A stretch of DNA of 64,000 nt from Panorpa germanica. Taxonomy: Eukaryota > Arthropoda > Insecta > Mecoptera > Panorpidae. Shown in pieces: positions 26,443 to 39,065 of this stretch. The position numbers were made by a program, and so were the translations under genes. The notes under the pieces are model-generated. The model was not told the DNA's origin, did not search any database, and saw only the letters and a list, made by a program, of their open reading frames with translations. Within the stretch, counting starts at the first letter, position 1; the number at the start of each line of letters is the position of its first letter. The DNA lies in the NCBI GenBank assembly GCA_963678705.1, contig OY783209.1, positions 11,532,001 through 11,596,000 on the forward strand, read 5' to 3'.

Positions 26443-26726
26443 CTAGCTCTTCGCCCCATTGCCTAGCAATGGGTGTATATTATACGTTTGTTATAGAAAT
26501 CTTATTTCTTATTTGTCTAATTGATAAACTAATGTTCTGGCTTTTTGTAATCTTTTCTATATTTATAGGCTTTTTCCTAAAATAAGAGTTTATTTGTTTT
26601 TCATGGTTTGATGCAACTGCTTTATTACACTTTAAACATCAATGCTTTTTAGGTTTCTATGCGACCTTTTTTAAATTCATGGACATTTCTTTCTAAAGAA
26701 AATTTAAGATCTTTGAAAACTTTTAA
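26443..26726 (+). mobile_element. Hairpin-bearing head of the satellite cassette (element A)
   Basis: The insertion opens with TACTAGCTCTTCGCCC, followed by a perfect short hairpin, CCCATTGC-CTA-GCAATGGG, at about 26,456-26,474. Element B at 33,200 opens in the same way (TACTAG, then a C run, then a hairpin) with a different stem sequence. From about 26,600 the sequence grades into degenerate satellite units. No protein is encoded. I infer that this is the terminus of a non-autonomous element; the class is unknown. Confidence 0.6.
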
Positions 26727-28722
26727 TACAGTTATATCCACTAAACTTTAAGAAGACGAACTGTGTTAAAAGGATTGAAATATTTCAACATTTGTGGATT
26801 TTATAAGGGTTTCTAAAAATTCATGGACTTTTTTTAAAAAAAAATAATTATTGATTTCTTAATATCTTTTGATGCAGTTATATGCTTTAGGCTTTAAGAA
26901 GACGAACTGTGTTAATAAATTTGAAATATACCAGCATTTGTGGATTTTATAAAGGCTTCTAAAAATTCATGGACTTTTTTTTCAAAAAAAATAATTATTG
27001 ATTTCTTAATATCTTTTGATGCACTTATATGCTTTAGGCTTTAAGAAGACGAACTGTGTTAATAAATTTGAAATATACCAGCATTTGTGGATTTTATAAG
27101 GGTTTCTAAAAATTCATGGACTTTTTTTTCAAAAAAAATAATTATTGATTTCTTAATATCTTTTGATGCAGTTATATGCTTTAGGCTTTAAGAAGACGAA
27201 CTGTGTTAATAAATTTGAAATATACCAGCATTTGTGGATTTTATAAAGGCTTCTAAAAATTCATGGACTTTTTTTTCAAAAAAAATAATTATTGATTTCT
27301 TAATATCTTTTGATGCACTTATATGCTTTAGGCTTTAAGAAGACGAACTGTGTTAATAAATTTGAAATATACCAGCATTTGTGGATTTTATAAAGGCTTC
27401 TAAAAATTCATGGACTTTTTTTTCAAAAAAAATAATTATTGATTTCTTAATATCTTTTGATGCACTTATATGCTTTAGGCTTTAAGAAGACGAACTGTGT
27501 TAATAAATTTAAAATATACCAGCATTTGTGGATTTTATAAAGGCTTCTAAAAATTCATGGACTTTTTTTTCCAAAAAAATAATTATTGATTTCTTAATAT
27601 CTTTTGATGCAGTTATATGCTTTAGGCTTTAAGAAGACGAACTGTGTTAATAAATTTGAAATATACCAGCATTTGTGGATTTTATAAAGGCTTCTAAAAA
27701 TTCATGGACTTTTTTTTCAAAAAAAATAATTATTGATTTCTTAATATCTTTTGATGCACTTATATGCCTTAGGCTTTAAGAAGACGAACTGTGTTAATAA
27801 ATTTAAAATATACCAACATTTGTGGATTTTATAAGGGTTTCTAAAAATTCATGGACTTTTTTTTTCAAAAAAAAAATTATTGATTTCTTAATATCTTTTG
27901 ATGCAGTTATATGCTTTAGGCTTTAAGAAGACGAACTGTGTTAATAAATTTGAAATATACCAACATTTGTGGATTTTATAAGGGTTTCTAAAAATTCATG
28001 GACTTTTTTTTTCAAAAAAAAAATTATTGATTTCTTAATATCTTTTGATGCAGTTATATGCTTTAGGCTTTAAGAAGACGAACTGTCTTAATAAATTTGA
28101 AATATACCAACATTTGTGGATTTTATAAGGGTTTCTAAAAATTCATGGACTTTTTTTTTCAAAAAAAAAATGATTGATTTCTTAATATCTTTTGATGCAG
28201 TTATATGCTTTAAGCTTTAAGAAGACGAACTGTCTTAATAAATTTGAAATATACCAACATTTGTGGATTTTATAAGGGTTTCTAAAAATTCATGGACTTT
28301 TTTTTTCAAAAAAAAAATTATTGATTTCTTAATATCTTTTGATGCAGTTATATGCTTTAGGCTTTAAGAAGACGAACTGTGTTAATAAATTTGAAATATA
28401 CCAGCATTTGTGGATTTTATAAAGGCTTCTAAAAATTCATGGACTTTTTTTTCAAAAAAAAATAATTATTGATTTCTTAATATCTTTTGATGCAGTTATA
28501 TGCTGTAGGCTTTAAGAAGACGAACTGTGTTAATAAATTTGAAATATACCAACATTTGTGGATTTTATAAGGGTTTCTAAAAATTCATGGACTTTTTTTT
28601 CAAAAAAAAAAATGAATGATTTCTTAATATTTTTTGATACAGTTATATCCTTTTAGCTTTAAGAAAACGAACTGTGTCAATAAATTTAAAATTTCTCAAT
28701 TTTTGTGGACTTTATAAGATTT
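26727..28722 (+). repeat. Satellite array, left arm, about 13 units of 147 bp
   Basis: A tandem unit with the landmarks GATGCAGTTATATGC, AAGAAGACGAACTGTGTTAA, CATTTGTGGATTTTATAA and AAAATTCATGGACTTTTTTT recurs at steps of 147 bp (for example at 26,871, 27,018 and 27,165). Length varies by a base or two at the A/T runs. Units differ mainly in GCAGTT versus GCACTT and AAAGGCTTC versus AAGGGTTTC. The outermost and innermost units are the most diverged, as expected of arrays homogenised by unequal exchange. There is no open frame. The array meets the inverted right arm at 28,722-28,745. Confidence 0.95.
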
Positions 28723-28744
28723 TTAAAATGTAAAATATTTTTTA

Positions 28745-31700
28745 TAAAACCCTTCTAAAATCCACAAAACTGTAGATATTTCAAATCTGTTAAAACAGTT
28801 CGCCTTCTTAAACCTTAACGGATATAACTGCATCAAAAAATATTAGGAAATCAATAATTTTACTTTTTGAAAAAAAAGTCCATGAATTTTTAGAATCCCT
28901 TATAAAATCCAAAATAGTTAAGATATTTTAAATTTTTTAATGCAGTTCGTCTTCTTAATTATAAATGAATATAACTGCATCAAAAACTATTAAGAAATCA
29001 ATAATTTTTCTTTTTGAAAAAAAAGTCCATGAATTTTTAGAATCCCTTATAAAATCCAAAATAGTTAAGATATTTTAAAATTTTTAATGCAGTTCGTCTT
29101 CTTAATTATAAATGAATATAATTGCATCAAAAAATATTAAGAAATCAATAATTTTTCTTTTTGAAAAAAAAGTCCATGAATTTTTAGAATCCCTTATAAA
29201 ATCCAAAATAGTTAAGATATTTTAAATTTTTTAATGCAGTTCGTCTTCTTAATTATAAATGAATATAACTGCATCAAAAAATATTAAGAAATCAATAATT
29301 TTTCTTTTGAAAAAAAAGTCCATGAATTTTTAGAATCCCTTATAAAATCCAAAATAGTTAAGATATTTTAAATTTTTTAATGCAGTTCGTCTTCTTAATT
29401 ATTAATGAATATAACTGCATCAAAAAATATTAAGAAATCAATAATTTTCCTTTTTGAAAAAAAAGTCCATGAATTTTTAGAATCCCTTATAAAATCCAAA
29501 ATAGTTAAGATATTTTAAATTTTTTAATTCAGTTCGTCTTCTTAATTATAAATGAATATAACTGCATCAAAAAATATTAAGAAATCAATAATTTTTCTTT
29601 TTGAAAAAAAAGTCCATGACTTTTTAGAATCCCTTATAAAATCCAAAATAGTTAAGATATTTGAAATTTTTTAATGCAGTTCGTCTTCTTAATTATAAAT
29701 GAATATAACTGCATCAAAAAATATTAAGAAATCAATAATTTTTCTTTTTGAAAAAAAAGTCCATGAATTTTTAGAATCCCTTATAAAATCCAAAATAGTT
29801 AAAATATTTTAAATTTTTTAATGCAGTTCGTCTTCTTAATTATAAATGAATATAACTGCATCAAAAAATATTAAGAAATCAATAATTTTTCTTTTTGAAA
29901 AAAAAAAGTCCATGAATTTTTAGAATCCCTTATAAAATCCAAAATAGTTAAGATATTTTAAATTTTTTAATGCAGCTCGTCTTCTTAATTATAAATGAAT
30001 ATAACTGCATCAAAAAATATTAAGAAATCAATAATTTTTCTTTTTGAAAAAAAAGTCCATGAATTTTTAGAATCCCTTATAAAATTCAAAATAGTTAAGA
30101 TATTTTAAATTTTTTAATGCAGTTCGTCTTCTTAATTATAAATGAATATAACTGCATAAAAAAATATTAAGAAATCAATAATTTTTCTTTTTGAAAAAAA
30201 AGTCCATGAATTTTTAGAATCCCTTATAAAATTCAAAATAGTTAAGATATTTTAAATTTTTTAATGCAGTTCGTCTTCCTAATTATAAATGAATATAACT
30301 GCATCAAAAAATATTAAGAAATCAATAATTTTTCTTTTTGAAAAAAAAGTCCATGAATTTTTAGAATCCCTTATAAAATCCAAAATAGTTAAGATATTTT
30401 AAATTTTTTAATTCAGTTCGTCTTCTTAATTATAAATGAATATAACTGCATCAAAAAATATTAAGAAATCAATAATTTTTCTTTTGAAAAAAAAGTCCAT
30501 GAATTTTTAGAATCTCTTATAAAATCCAAAATAGTTAAGATATTTTAAATTTTTTAATACAGTTCGTCTTCTTAATTATTAATGAATATAACTGCATCAA
30601 AAAATATTAAGAAATCAATAATTTTTCTTTTTGAAAAAAAAGTCCATGAATTTTTAGGATCCCTTATAAAATCCAAAATAGTTAAAATATTTTAAATTTT
30701 TTAATGCAGTTCGTCTTCTTAATTATAAATGAATATAACTGCATAAAAAAATATTAAGAAATCAATAATTTTTCTTTTTGAAAAAAAGTCCATGAATTTT
30801 TAGAATCCCTTATAAAATCCAAAATAGTTAAGATATTTTAAATTTTTTAATGCAGTTCGTCTTCTTAATTATAAATGAATATAACTGCATCAAAAAATAT
30901 TAAGAAATCAATAATTTTTCTTTTTGAAAAAAAAGTCCATGAATTTTTAGAATCCCTTATAAAATCCAAAATAGTTAAGATATTTTAAATTTTTTAATGC
31001 AGTTCGTCTTCTTAATTATAAATGAATATAACTGCATAAAAAAATATTAAGAAATCAATAATTTTTCTTTTTGAAAAAAAGTCCATGAATTTTTAGAATC
31101 CCTTATAAAATCCAAAATAGTTAAGATATTTTAAATTTTTTAATGCAGTTCGTCTTCTTAATTATAAATGAATATAACTGCATCAAAAAATATTAAGAAA
31201 TCAATAATTTTTCTTTTTGAAAAAAAAGTCCATGAATTTTTAGAATCCCTTATAAAATCCAAAATAGTTAAGATATTTTAAATTTTTTAATGCAGTTCGT
31301 CTTCTTAATTATAAATGAATATAACTGCATCAAAAAATATTAAGAAATCAATAATTTTTCTTTTTGAAAAAAAAGTCCATGAATTTTTAGAATCCCTTAT
31401 AAAATCCAAAATAGTTAAGATATTTTAAATTTTTTAATGCAGTTCGTCTTCTTAATTATAAATGAATATAACTGCATAAAAAAATATTAAGAAATCAATA
31501 ATTTTTCTTTTTGAAAAAAAGTCCATGAATTTTTAGAATCCCTTATAAAATCCAAAATAGTTAAGATATTTTAAATTTTTTAATGCAGTTCGTCTTCTTA
31601 ATTATAAATGAATATAACTGCATCAAAGAATATTAAGAAATCAATAATTTTTCTTTTGAAAAAAAAGTCCATGAATTTTTAGGATCCCTTATAAAATCCA

Positions 31701-33075
31701 AAATAGTTAAGATATTTTAAATTTTTTAATGCAGTTCGTCTTCTTAATTATAAATGAATATAACTGCATCAAAAAATATTAAGAAATCAATAATTTTTCT
31801 TTTTGAAAAAAAGTCCATGAATTTTTAGAATCCCTTATAAAATCCAAAATAGTTAAGATATTTTAAATTTTTTAATGCAGTTCGTCTTCTTAATTATAAA
31901 TGAATATAACTGCATAAAAAAATATTAAGAAATCAATAATTTTTCTTTTTGAAAAAAAGTCCATGAATTTTTAGAATCCCTTATAAAATCCAAAATAGTT
32001 AAGATATTTTAAATTTTTTAATGCAGTTCGTCTTCTTAATTATAAATGAATATAACTGCATCAAAAAATATTAAGAAATCAATAATTTTTCTTTTTGAAA
32101 AAAAAGTCCATGAATTTTTAGAATCCCTTATAAAATCCAAAATAGTTAAGATATTTTAAATTTTTTAATGCAGTTCGTCTTCTTAATTATAAATGAATAT
32201 AACTGCATAAAAAAATATTAAGAAATCAATAATTTTTCTTTTTGAAAAAAAGTCCATGAATTTTTAGAATCCCTTATAAAATCCAAAATAGTTAAGATAT
32301 TTTAAATTTTTTAATGCAGTTCGTCTTCTTAATTATAAATGAATATAACTGCATCAAAAAATATTAAGAAATCAATAATTTTTCTTTTTGAAAAAAAGTC
32401 CATGAATTTTTAGAATCCCTTATAAAATCCAAAATAGTTAAGATATTTTAAATTTTTTAATGCAGTTCGTCTTCTTAATTATAAATGAATATAACTGCAT
32501 CAAAAAATATTAAGAAATCAATAATTTTTCTTTTTGAAAAAAAAGTCCATGACTTTTTAGAATCCCTTATAAAATCCAAAATAGTTAAGATATTTTAAAT
32601 TTTTTAATGCAGTTCGTCTTCTTAATTATAAATGAATATAACTGCATCAAAAAATATTAAGAAATCAATAATTTTCCTTTTTGAAAAAAAAGTCCATGAA
32701 TTTTTAGAATCCCTTATAAAATCCAAAATAGTTAAAATATTTTAAATTTTTTAATGCAGTTCGTCTTCTTAATTATAAATGAATATAACTGCATCAAAAA
32801 ATATTAAGAAATCAATAATTTTTCTTTTTGAAAAAAAAAGTCCATGAATTTTTAGAATCCCTTATAAAATCCAAAATAGTTAAGATATTTTAAATTTTTT
32901 AATGCAGTTCGTCTTCTTAATTATAAATGAATATAACTGCATCAAAAAATATTAAGAAATCAATAATTTTTCTTTTTGAAAAAAAAAGTCCATGAATTTT
33001 TAGAATCCCTTATAAAATCCAAAATAGTTAAGATATTTAAATTTTTTTAATGCAGTTCGTCTTCTTAAAAATAAA
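28745..33075 (-). repeat. Satellite array, right arm, about 29 inverted units
   Basis: The same unit as the left arm runs in the opposite direction, with landmarks TGCAGTTCGTCTTCTTAATT, ATAACTGCATCAAAAAATAT and AGTCCATGAATTTTTAGAAT at about 147-bp spacing (for example 29,089, 29,236 and 29,382). Units here are very similar to each other but differ from left-arm units at many fixed positions: AATAGTTAAGATATTT replaces the inverse of the left-arm ATATACCAGCATTTG. Each arm has thus been homogenised separately. The arms could pair over roughly 2 kb as DNA cruciform or RNA hairpin. Confidence 0.95.
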
Positions 33076-33199
33076 TGGATATAACTGCATCAGAAACATT
33101 GACAGAGCCGTTTTCGAGCTACCATACGAATCGTGTATAAGAAAATAAGAATATAAGAAAACAAACATAAAAAATATAAACGTACACCTGGGACATTAT
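33076..33199 (+). mobile_element. Tail of element A
   Basis: After the last satellite unit come GACAGAGCCGTTTTCGAGCT, an A-rich stretch and GGGACATTATAATATACTAG. The phrase ending in ATTATAATA recurs at the end of element B (ACATTATAATAGTAAGAAGA at about 33,839-33,858). This suggests that both elements share a 3' terminus and lie head to tail. Confidence 0.5.
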
Positions 33200-33858
<659 letters not shown>

Positions 33859-33905
33859 ATATAGTACACTTTTATAGAAATTAAGACATAGGACAGAAGC
33901 CCATT
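33859..33905 (+). mobile_element. TA-flanked MITE, copy 3, right remainder
   Basis: ATATAGTACACTTTTATAGA through AAGCCCATT is the 3' end of the MITE whose first part stops at 26,442. The consensus junction, seen in copy 1 as TATCAATATATAGTACAC, is cut at the ATATA, so the inserted cassette occupies 26,443-33,858 with at most a few duplicated A/T bases. Confidence 0.8.
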
Positions 33906-34059
33906 GATCGTCGTCTCTGTTTGTGGGTATGTTTTAATTACTTTCCCATTCATTTCGTATCAGACTGAGCCACTGCAAAACGTAGCTGAGTTTAGGGTTT
34001 ACAATATATTCTATCGATAGGTTTATAACACGGCATCTACTTTAATCACAATCACAGAA

Positions 34060-34290
34060 TTCTGTACTGTAAAACCAAATGTGGAGAAATCGAAGATAAA
34101 CAACAATCCGACAATGTTAAGAACCAGTAGTAAGAGAAAGTGCAGTGAAAAACCAGTTCATTACCATTACGGAGATCGCGGTGGTGTTTATGCGCAAGAT
34201 GAAGACCCTCTTCACGTCGCCGGTACCGAGAACGTGGAGAACTCGCGGAACTTCATGTATCTCGACTTGTCGTTGCTTTGCCGCTGCAAA
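34060..34290 (+). other. Candidate isolated coding exon, unrecognised
   Basis: This block is richer in GC and more coding-like than its surroundings. A possible acceptor ATCACAG lies just before 34,060 and a strong donor GTAAGT just after about 34,290. One frame is open throughout and extends to a stop within the presumed intron at about 34,305. It has no ATG of its own. I recognise no domain. It may be an exon of a gene whose other exons lie outside, or an exon carried by a transposon. Confidence 0.3.
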
Positions 34291-34424
34291 CCGCTTCGTA
34301 AGTAACTGCCGGACGGTTTTCTAGATAACTTGGGCGTCATGGGCGGCCGGTGATAATTTTACATATTCCATATCCAGGAGAGCTATTCTGTGCGGCACTG
34401 CTCAAATAGATAAGTATGAATATA

Positions 34425-35074
34425 AATATGAGGAGAAAATGAGCAGTGCTGAAAGCAAAATTTTAAAGAAAATAAGAGAGGAAAGTATAAAGAAAGGGGG
34501 GCGTGGGGGGGGTTTGAAGCCCGAAAAAGAGAAAAGAGTATTTTGAAAGGAATGGAATGGCGATCAAGGAGGCAGGGAGAAGAAGAGAAGGAGGCGCAAG
34601 TGTGGCAGAGGAGCTAAGGATAAGGGATAAGGAGATACAGCAACATGAAAGAATGGGAAAAATCGAGAAAAGCAATAACAATACAAGATATAAATGGATT
34701 TGGGAAAGTAATATACCTCAGTACTTAAAAGAAAAAGACACAAAAAACATAAGAAGGACAGTAAGGTTTAGATTTGGAAATGAGGAAAAAGGAAACAGAT
34801 ACTGGGAATGTAGAGAGGAAAGAATGTGTAGAGTGTGCGGAACGGAGGACGAAACACTGGAGCACATTAAGTTTAATTGTAAAGAAAAAGTAGTGAGTGA
34901 GATGAATATTGGGCAGCTCTTAAAAGGAGGCAAGGAAGGTAACAGATGTATGGCAGAAATAACTAGAAGAAGGAAGGCTGAAGCTATTTAAATCTTTTTA
35001 AAATGTGCAAAACCATTTATTTTCTTGTAGATATTAGGAGAATTGAGGTTTTTGTTTTTGGTTCTGGTGGAAGG

Positions 35075-35128
<54 letters not shown>

Positions 35129-35240
35129 GAGTATATATACTTATGGATTAAAATGTATTGTACTAAGAATGACAGAAGAATGTAATGCCGAAAGGTAAAA
35201 CATTAAATAAATAAATAATAAATAATAATAATAATAAAAT
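34425..35240 (+). pseudogene. 5'-truncated LINE, copy 1, end of the reverse-transcriptase ORF
   Basis: An open frame at 34,557-34,991 encodes about 144 residues, basic and helical, then CRVCGTEDETLEHIKFNC, a Cys/His motif common at the C-terminus of insect non-LTR reverse transcriptases. A short purine-rich coding-like part precedes it from about 34,425. The 3' part contains a TA microsatellite and ends with TGCCGAAAGGTAAAACATTA and (AATA)n. The same sequence, diverged, is at 58,335-59,121. The polymerase, endonuclease and ORF1 are missing, as usual for 5'-truncated insertions. It is a dead copy. Confidence 0.8.
35078..35128. repeat. (TA)n microsatellite in the LINE 3' region
   Basis: About 50 bp of alternating T and A lie between the ORF end and the 3' tail of LINE copy 1. 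Copy 2 lacks it, so it expanded or was gained in this copy. The IYIYIY frame read from it is spurious. Confidence 0.95.
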
Positions 35241-35784
35241 TAGCAAGAGGCGCAGTTGCCAAAAGCGTTTAGGCACTCCTCAACTGTAATAGAAATGTGT
35301 CGAAAAAATGCTGCAAGAAAGAACCGCGTGGAAATGCATCCGTAATTCTGCAATACATTGAATCGTATAAATTTACATGCTGATTTAAAAGTCGCGCGCA
35401 AATTATTATTTTTATTTTTATTAACTTCGGTAACTTTAGTGCTTGCTGCCGCTCAGGGGCATTTATACATATTGTCAACTCGATATTTAGAAGAACGGAG
35501 AACAAGTGCCTCGTTTGCTCACACCTGATTAAAGACTTTATCCAAAAAATCCTGCCTTCAACACTCAAACCTCTATATGAATTCGCGAAATTGATGTTAA
35601 ATCAAACATAATTTTATGACAGTATGGCAAGGCAAACCTTGACACACTTTCTCTGCAGTCCCACAATCTGTTACGTTTTGTTTGGAGACAGAGAGCAGCA
35701 GAGAGCAGCTACTGGATTCTCGTTAACAAATACATAACCTCTAATTTATTCTAAGCGATACGTACGAATTGATTATGAAGTTAC

Positions 35785-36290
35785 ATATTTAAGAAGACGA
35801 ACTGCGTTAAAAAATTTGAAATATCCTAAATATTTTGGATTTTATAAAGGGTTCTAAAAATTCATGGACTTTTATTTCAAAATGAAAAATTTTTGATTTC
35901 TTAATATATTTTGATGCAGTTATATTCGTTTATGTTTAAGAAGACGAACTGCGTTAAATAATTTGAAATGTCTTATAAAATCCAAAATAGTTAAGATATT
36001 TCAAATATTTTAACGCAGTTCGCCTTCTTATATATAAACGAATATAACTGCATCAAAAAATATAAAGAAATCAATAATTTTTCATTTAAAAAAAAAAGTT
36101 CATGAATTTTTAGAACTCCTTATAAAATCCAAAATAGTTAAGATATTTCAAATTTCTTAACGCAGTTCGTCTTCTTAAATATAAATGAATATAACTGCAT
36201 AAAAAAATATTAAGAAATTAATAATTTTTCTTTTTAAAAAAAAAGTCCATGAATTTTTAGAACCCTTTATAAAATCCAAAATTATTATAA
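35785..36290. repeat. Miniature inverted version of the 147-bp satellite
   Basis: About 1.3 units in the left-arm direction (35,789-35,970, starting TTAAGAAGACGAACTGCGTT) are followed directly by about 2 units in the opposite direction (35,970-36,290). The switch falls at TTGAAATG|TCTTATAAAATCC, close to the unit position at which the big arrays switch. Several positions (AACTGCGTTA, GCAGTTCGCC) differ from both large arms, so this is a separate lineage. Confidence 0.88.
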
Positions 36291-37548
36291 ATTAAGATAT
36301 TCATATTGTTAATTTTATATTGTCGCGAAAAAACCGGAACAGTAGTTATTTAAAAAAATTTATAAAAAATTATTAAGAGATATTTTTATATAAAAAAATC
36401 GTTATTCTTAACTAAATAAACATTAAATGTGTTAGTATCATTAGTAATGACGCTAGATAAATAATTATTTTCAAAAAAATTAATATGAAAATATCAAAAT
36501 TGTATCATAAATATCCTGGTTTACAAAGAAATCAGAATTTAATGTGACTCTTTACGCCTGAAGAGTCTGCAACCTAAATTACACCACATTATTGAACCAC
36601 TTCTTGGTAATATAAAATGTACCACCTAAAATTTTCGCAAAGTACTATAAGTTGCTGCATTTATAAAAAGTGTTCAACAGAGATTTCTAATTATAATAAA
36701 ACTATATATTTGCGAGGTGCCTCTGGGCATAGACCATAGTGATTTGATTAACATTTGAATAATGTGTATAGAAAAGATTCAAACCAAAAACAAACAGACT
36801 TGAACTATCTTAATTAATCAGCTAATTTAACATAATAATACTAATTAGAAATATTATATAATGAGCGTGCAAAGATTTGAATATTCGCTACTTAGAAACA
36901 TAGTAGGAATAAGATAGTTATTTGTTGATGATGCTTTTTACCAATAGATGGCAGCCACTGCTGTTTTTAATATATGCTTTACATTTATGGTTTACATTTT
37001 TAAATGCACTTCAAGTAAAATAATAATTTATAATCACTCAATTAAGTAATAATTAATTACATAGTCACACATTTCACTATTCACAGTACATAATTATTAA
37101 ATTTTGAACATACTAGAATATTCTAGCTACAACACTGCTGTTACGTATGTAAGTATATTTCATTCTTTACAATCTCTTTCATATATCAAACTTATGTAAC
37201 CTACTCTAACGTAATTAAATATAAATTTAACTAAACCATTATGTCAAAATTGGGTTTGATTCGAAATGGTATATCGTATCAAAAAACTCCTTAAGTTGTA
37301 TGCAACTCTAATAACATGTGATTTGCTATATAGATAATTTACCAAATCAATTTATGTAATAATTATATGATCTATAACGTTATTTGCGTCATTAAAAACG
37401 TCATATTTTGCATATTTTAATTTAATTAATTCAAACTATTAATTAGCATATTAATTTCTGTGTTTCAGCTTTCAGTAAAAGGATGGATCTGTTTAGATTA
37501 GCTAATAAATAGTTAACAATTGCTGCACTTGGTCTTGTTGCATGCCAC
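36291..37548. other. Non-coding stretch
   Basis: AT-rich with no exon or repeat that I recognise. Confidence 0.4.
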
Positions 37549-38351
37549 CAGGGCTCGGTAAAAAAAACATTCAACTACGACTCGTGATAATTTTATTCAT
37601 CCGACTCCGACCAAATTCAATACTAAGACATTTTGGGCATTACCATACTGACCAAACTTCTTAAGGGGATCACGTAAACAATTTTGTGTTCTTACCAATG
37701 CTCTCTGATCTATTTATTCGTACTTTAAACACTTAAAATAAAACTAATTTTAGATTAAATATTACTAGGTTGTGCTTAAGAAAATATATTATTTAAATGT
37801 AATGTAACATTCATATTTTATGTGTAGTGGGTTGATTTGAAAATAAAATTGAAATGAATCTAAATTTGATCTTTACTAAAAACCATTATATATTAAGATT
37901 TCATTTTTTCCTGTGCCAATTTGCAAATTTTATTTATCTTCAGATTTTATTTCCTCCAGTCTAAATATATCTGAGGTTGCATTGAAGTTCTAGTATAAAT
38001 CTGCGCCTGATAATACAAACAATTATCCATTTTTCTCGTAGTGTACATATTAATTTGGGCTCTGAACAATATCATAATTCTAGAATATTATATCTACTGA
38101 TAAAGTTAACTATTAGAATCTCAAATGTGATTTCTTTAAATAGTTTCAATATTATTGAAGATATTAACAATTAAAACAGTCATTTAAAGAACCAAGATTA
38201 ATTATTTTTTAATTTATGATATTTAAGTATTTTCGTAACGTACTAGCAAGTTCAAGCTGGAGTCTAAGTCGATACAATTTTGTCGACTGCAACTCCTTTT
38301 ACCAGAAATTGTTTCAGACTCTGACTCCTCGCGTTCGACTGCACAGCCCTG
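37549..38351. mobile_element. hAT-type transposon remnant, 803 bp
   Basis: The left end is CAGGGCTCGGTAAA and the right end is GACTGCACAGCCCTG, with subterminal CGACTC words on both sides. The flanking 8-mers CATGCCAC (37,541-37,548) and CATGGCAC (38,352-38,359) match at 7 of 8 positions, a decayed target duplication. The interior is AT-rich and non-coding. A stretch near 38,080-38,190 recalls the 3' half of the TA-flanked MITE but is too diverged to call. Confidence 0.8.
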
Positions 38352-38359
38352 CATGGCAC

Positions 38360-39065
38360 ACACCTTGTCTTATGACTGGGTCAAGCTTTTGTTGAATCAC
38401 CAACTCTATTAAATGGCTCTATAAATTTCATGTGACGATGTCGACGATCGATTCAAGTAAACTCGTTTCCTGAGAACACGACTATATGGTAGATTTAGAG
38501 ATTGGCAAACCACTACTTCCGCTAAACCCTAGAAATACGTAAATATTTTCCTACTGGAAAGTTCAAATATAAAACCAAATCTACTTCTTAAAACTCCTCT
38601 ATGAGCCCGGTACTTACTGACGACAGAAAACTGAAATAAATTTCGCTCTATTTGTAGATTAAAAATACGCATAGGCAAAAATGTACAACGTAGCAGATAA
38701 CATAAGGATTATTCTACGGCCTCACGAAGGATTAAGTTATTAAGAGAATTAAGTAATCTTATATTATCTTTTTATTTATGATAATACAAAATATGTTTAA
38801 ATATTAAATGATTAATCTATTTTTAAAGTAATATTTGCATTAAGATAGAGCTGAAAAGAAAAACGTAATAATTAACAATAATTTAGTATCCCATTTTGGT
38901 TCTAATTTATAGATAATCTGTAATTCATGCTATTTTAATGAAAATTATTTACTAATACAAATTAAATTAAACTATGTTATTTGATTGTAAGTTGTATTTT
39001 AGGACTTGTGTTTTATAAATTACAAATGGCGGAACAAGATGAGGCGTACTTTAGTAATGGTCTGG
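38360..39065. other. Downstream region of the UBE2L3-type gene
   Basis: No coding exon is seen. Because the gene to the right reads leftward, part of this stretch should be its 3' untranslated region; I cannot place the polyadenylation site with confidence. Confidence 0.4.

Noticed and set aside
26727..33075. CRISPR-like regular repeats
   Set aside because: The full 147-bp unit repeats without unique spacers, and the host is eukaryotic; it is a satellite.
35003..35185. 60-codon frame with an Ile-Tyr repeat
   Set aside because: It is the translation of a (TA)n microsatellite in the LINE 3' region.
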